DNA of 49,235 bases from an uncultured Treponema sp. (lineage in GTDB: Bacteria > Spirochaetota > Spirochaetia > Treponematales > Treponemataceae), in the NCBI GenBank assembly GCA_937902125.1, contig CALDIB010000089.1:1-49235 (forward strand), given 5' to 3'. The notes beneath the pieces are model-generated. The model was not told the DNA's origin. It saw only the letters and a program-made list of their open reading frames with translations, and ran no database searches. Of the stretch, positions 46,439-49,235 are shown in pieces. Within the stretch, counting starts at the first letter, position 1; the number at the start of each line of letters is the position of its first letter. A program made the translations under genes and the position numbers.

Positions 46439-47632
46439 ATGGCTACAACAAAAGATATTTACGCGGCGCACAAAAAGGAATACGGGGAAAATCCTAAGGT
46501 TGTCATTTCGACTCCGGGCCGCTTTCACTTGATGGGAGAGCATTCTTGCTGGTTCTTCAAGGACAAGACCCTTTCCATGGCGGTGAACATTCCCGTTTAC
46601 GTGGCGGTTTCCCTTAGAGACGACACGGCCCTTAAGTTTCACTTTGTCCAGTTAAAGGAGCGAAAAAAGTCAGATTTGACAAACCTCAAGTCAAAAAAAG
46701 AGGACCGCTGGGCCAACATACTCAAGGCTGTGGTTTACGGCTTTGTTTCAGGAGGCTTTGAGCTTAAGGGAATGGACTTTACCGTTTATTCGGAAATTCT
46801 TCCGTCGGCGGGCTTTGGAATAACGTCGGCCATTAAGGCGGGAACCGCGCTGGCCGTTCAGAAGGTGCAAAAGCTTTCGTGCACGGACGCCCAGCTTTTG
46901 CAAGTCTTGGAAAGGGGAAACCGCCTTTTCCTAAAGACCCGCAATTTAATCGCCGACAATTTCGCCGCGCTTTATTCCGAGCCGGGCTCCATGATTTTGA
47001 CCGACTACGCCAAGCAAAGCTGCGAAAACATTCCCTTTGACTTTTCTGGCTACAAGATTCTTTTGACTGACGCCAAGGTTCCCAGGGTTTCAATTTGGAA
47101 CGAGGAAGACATAAGGGAGCCGGAGCACGCGCTTTTGCTTGGCGACCTTAAGGAGCGCAAAAAGGGAATTCCCGGCGGCTGGCTTTACGACACAAACCCC
47201 ACGATTGTGAACGAAACCCTTTCCGTTGTAAGCGAGGACATGAGGCAAAAGCTTCTTTACATCATTTACGAGCACGGCTTGATTTTGGACGCGCTGGACG
47301 GAATCAAAAAGGGCAAGTTCACAAAATTCGCGCGGGCGGTGAACACAAGCCACAAGCTCTTGCAGGAAAACTACAGGCTTTCTTGTCCTGAAATCGACTG
47401 GATTTTAAAGCGGGTGGGCGAGCTTGAGCCCGCCTTGGTTGACATTCGCGAGCCGGTCACTTGCGGCCGCATAACGGGCAAGGGCTTTGGCCGCTGCCTT
47501 TACGCGATTATCCGAGACAGCGACGAGGAAGTTTACCGCAAAAAGCTTGACGAATACTCAAGGATTTTTGGCTTTGAGGCCGAAACCTTTGAGGTCAAGC
47601 CCGCGAAAGGCGCGCATCAGGTAAGGCTCTAG
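46439..47632 (+). CDS. Galactokinase-like GHMP kinase with altered sugar-binding motif
   Basis: A 397-residue protein of the GHMP kinase superfamily. The galactokinase signature region reads GRFHLMGEHSCW (residues 27-38), against GRVNLIGEHTDY in active galactokinase: the galactose-binding Asp of the TDY is missing. The Gly/Ser-rich ATP loop is LPSAGFGITSAIKAGTA instead of LPxGxGLSSSAA. The NFAALYSEPGSMILTDY stretch aligns with MDQFAALFG, so the catalytic Asp may be kept (Asp of ADN). The third motif reads GKGFGRCLYAI. So it may phosphorylate another sugar or act as a regulator. ATG 46439 is supported by GGTGGA upstream; an in-frame ATG at 46403 is less likely. Confidence 0.8.
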   Translation: MATTKDIYAAHKKEYGENPKVVISTPGRFHLMGEHSCWFFKDKTLSMAVNIPVYVAVSLRDDTALKFHFVQLKERKKSDLTNLKSKKEDRWANILKAVVYGFVSGGFELKGMDFTVYSEILPSAGFGITSAIKAGTALAVQKVQKLSCTDAQLLQVLERGNRLFLKTRNLIADNFAALYSEPGSMILTDYAKQSCENIPFDFSGYKILLTDAKVPRVSIWNEEDIREPEHALLLGDLKERKKGIPGGWLYDTNPTIVNETLSVVSEDMRQKLLYIIYEHGLILDALDGIKKGKFTKFARAVNTSHKLLQENYRLSCPEIDWILKRVGELEPALVDIREPVTCGRITGKGFGRCLYAIIRDSDEEVYRKKLDEYSRIFGFEAETFEVKPAKGAHQVRL

Positions 47633-48423
47633 TGAAAATACTTTTGACCAACGACGACGGCTACGACGCGCCGGGAATAAACGTCTTGCGGGAGCGCCTT
47701 ATGGACGACAACCACGAGGTTTATGTGATGGCGCCGGCCACAAACCAAAGCGGAAAAAGCCAAAGCATAAACATAAGCGGAAAAATGAAAGTCCGCGCCA
47801 TTGACGAAAATTTTTTTTCTTGCGCCGGAACTCCCGCCGACTGCGTGATGACGGCCATTCACGGACATCTTTTTGAAAGGCCGGACATGATTCTTTCAGG
47901 AATAAACCGAGGGCCAAATTTAGGCTTGGACATTTTGTATTCTGGAACTTGCGGCGCGGCGCGGCAGGGAGTCTTGTTGGGCATTCCCAGCGCGGCCTTG
48001 AGCGTTATGTTTCCCGACGACGAAATTTTTGGAAGCGAAAGCGACGGAGACTACCAAGCCATGGCTGACTTCGCCGCCAAAAACCTAAAGGCCTTCGCGC
48101 GCCTTTCAAACACGGCTTTGGGCCTTAAGATGCCAAAAGACCGCTGCGTCTTTGTCAACGTGAACGGCATGGCCGGAGACAAGCCTTACAAGGGCGGAAA
48201 AATGGCAGGCGTTTCCTTTAGGGAATATGTGGGAGACAAGGTTGACTTTGAGGAAGCGGGGGAAGGCCTTTACGAAAGAATTTTTTCCGGCGGAAAAGTG
48301 ATAAGTTCTTCCAGGGAATATTCCGACTACGAGGCTTGCGTTGACGGATACGCCGCGGTTTCAAGGCTTTACGCCGAGCCGGTGGCGGCCCAAGCGCTAG
48401 ACGGAATTGAATTTAAGGTGTAA
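47632..48423 (+). CDS. surE: 5'-nucleotidase SurE
   Basis: SurE dephosphorylates nucleoside monophosphates and needs divalent metal. The 263-residue protein starts at GTG 47632, overlapping the previous stop by one base, with AGGTAAGG upstream. It has the metal-binding start MKILLTNDDGYDAPGI, the APATNQSGKSQSINI motif with the metal Ser, and SGINRGPNLGLDILYSGT with the Asn. Length is normal. Confidence 0.96.
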   Translation: MKILLTNDDGYDAPGINVLRERLMDDNHEVYVMAPATNQSGKSQSINISGKMKVRAIDENFFSCAGTPADCVMTAIHGHLFERPDMILSGINRGPNLGLDILYSGTCGAARQGVLLGIPSAALSVMFPDDEIFGSESDGDYQAMADFAAKNLKAFARLSNTALGLKMPKDRCVFVNVNGMAGDKPYKGGKMAGVSFREYVGDKVDFEEAGEGLYERIFSGGKVISSSREYSDYEACVDGYAAVSRLYAEPVAAQALDGIEFKV

Positions 48424-48447
48424 ACTTTAACGGGCGGGAGGAATCAA

Positions 48448-49131
48448 GTGGAAAATTCAAGTCTTTCTAACGGCATTAGCCTTTACGCGCAAAAAAAATA
48501 TGAGGACGCGCTGGCTTTCTTTTTGTCGCTGCCCGACGACAGCGGCGCCGACAATTTTGATTTGGCCTACTATATTGGACTTTGCTACGCCCGCCTTGAG
48601 CGCTACGACGACGCGCTTATGTATATAGAACAAGTGGTTACAGGGGGAAAGGACTACCAGCGGGTCCTTCAGTGCCGATACCTTTTGGCAATCATTTATG
48701 TAAAAAGCGGCCGCAAGCGCTTGGCTGACTTTGAGCTGAACAAGCTTTTGGAAACCGGCTGGAAGAGCGCCGACGTTTTGGCTTCTCTTGCTTACATTTC
48801 TTGGGAAAACCGGGACATAGAAAAATGTCTTGAATACTACGAGCGCTCCCTTGAAAAGGATTCTGAAAACGTCACGGCCTTGAACGGCATGGGCTTTGTT
48901 CTTGCGGAAGAGGGCCGCGACTTGACCCGAGCCTTGGGCTACTGCAAAAAGGCTTTGGACAATTCCCCTCAAAGCGCGGCCTGCTTGGATTCCTTGGGCT
49001 GGGTTTACTACAAGCTGGGGCTTTACGAAGAGGCTGGAAAATACTTGCGCCGCGCGGAAGAAAAGCTTCCTGAAAACATCGAGATTCAAAAGCACATTGA
49101 CTCTTTGGAGCAGGCAAGGACAAGGCATTGA
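48448..49131 (+). CDS. TPR protein, cytoplasmic, function unknown
   Basis: A 227-residue protein with no signal peptide, built almost wholly of tetratricopeptide repeats: FDLAYYIGLCYARLERYDDALMYIE, DVLASLAYISWENRDIEKCLEYYERSLEKD, VTALNGMGFVLAEEGRDLTRALGYCKKAL and ACLDSLGWVYYKLGLYEEAGKYLRRAEEKLP, quoted in part. It begins at GTG with GGGAGGA upstream. TPR proteins are partner-binding scaffolds. Its stop overlaps the next ATG as TGATG. Confidence 0.88.
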   Translation: MENSSLSNGISLYAQKKYEDALAFFLSLPDDSGADNFDLAYYIGLCYARLERYDDALMYIEQVVTGGKDYQRVLQCRYLLAIIYVKSGRKRLADFELNKLLETGWKSADVLASLAYISWENRDIEKCLEYYERSLEKDSENVTALNGMGFVLAEEGRDLTRALGYCKKALDNSPQSAACLDSLGWVYYKLGLYEEAGKYLRRAEEKLPENIEIQKHIDSLEQARTRH

Positions 49132-49235
49132 TGAAAAAACTTTTTGCATTTTTTTGCGTTTTAAATTTTTTTCTTTCGGCGTTTTTTTGCCAGACTTTGG
49201 CGGAGCATCTTTTTAAGGACGCCAACAACGGCTCG
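49131..49235 (+). CDS. Secreted protein, 5' part only (runs off the window)
   Basis: Starts at ATG 49131 overlapping the TPR stop (TGATG) and stays open to the end: 35 codons. It encodes a signal peptide MKKLFAFFCVLNFFLSAFFC with cleavage probably after QTLA. The downstream identity cannot be seen. Overlap suggests an operon with the TPR gene. Confidence 0.6.
   Translation, partial: MKKLFAFFCVLNFFLSAFFCQTLAEHLFKDANNGS

Overview
This window reads as ordinary chromosome of a spirochaete close to Treponema. The signs are lipoproteins with relaxed Phe-Phe-Ser-Cys lipoboxes, a PUR-alpha (BpuR-type) nucleic-acid-binding protein, PEGA/TPR envelope proteins, a LolCDE system, and dense operons with 1-45 bp overlaps. 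No plasmid, phage or CRISPR signature is visible. The genus is inferred from gene content, not computed.

Layout. 112-8938 (+): secA, an envelope lipoprotein, two small membrane proteins, a Nudix hydrolase, an SH3-like lipoprotein, family-4 uracil-DNA glycosylase and priA, probably one transcription unit. 8983-10659 (-): DUF2225 protein and truA. 10838-12127 (+): glgC. 12201-18216 (+): phoH, a PgpH-like HD phosphodiesterase, ybeY, a CorC-like CBS protein and a TPR/FlgT-like protein. 18213-19142 (-): a secreted protein. 19246-32591 (+): a long cluster, prfB (programmed +1 frameshift), PEGA-like protein, ftsY, secreted protein, lolC-lolD-lolE, mcsA-mcsB-clpC, avtA. 32665-36020 (+): phosphoribosyltransferase, a beta-helix surface protein, rnhB. 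36048-37091: a repeat-rich zone around bpuR (-) and an HMA-like protein (+). 37177-39014 (+): leuCD. 39104-39683: tRNA(CAT), a textbook terminator, a knot of inverted repeats and an RHS/LysM relic. 39684-43632 (-): the anaerobic ribonucleotide reductase operon nrdR-nrdD-(glycyl-radical/glutaredoxin protein)-nrdG. 43762-44448: second copy of the 135-bp repeat, then a BrnT/BrnA toxin-antitoxin pair (-). 44631-46370 (-): lnt. 46439 to end (+): GHMP kinase, surE, TPR protein and the start of a secreted protein.

Most interesting points. (1) The class III ribonucleotide reductase appears naturally split: NrdD stops just after its zinc site, and the RxxGY glycyl-radical loop that normally follows is in the next gene, fused to a CPNC glutaredoxin domain with its own strong Shine-Dalgarno. 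(2) McsB sits in an mcsA-mcsB-clpC cluster without ctsR and has lost the catalytic NEEDH and CPTN residues, suggesting a pseudokinase or a changed chemistry. (3) Two 135-bp palindromic MITE-like elements occur in opposite orientation, with fragments elsewhere. (4) Several genes have a good -10 box only 6-9 nt before ATG and no usable Shine-Dalgarno, implying leaderless mRNAs. (5) A near-perfect NrdR box, a BrnA-type palindromic operator and several 17-bp-spaced promoters can be read directly.
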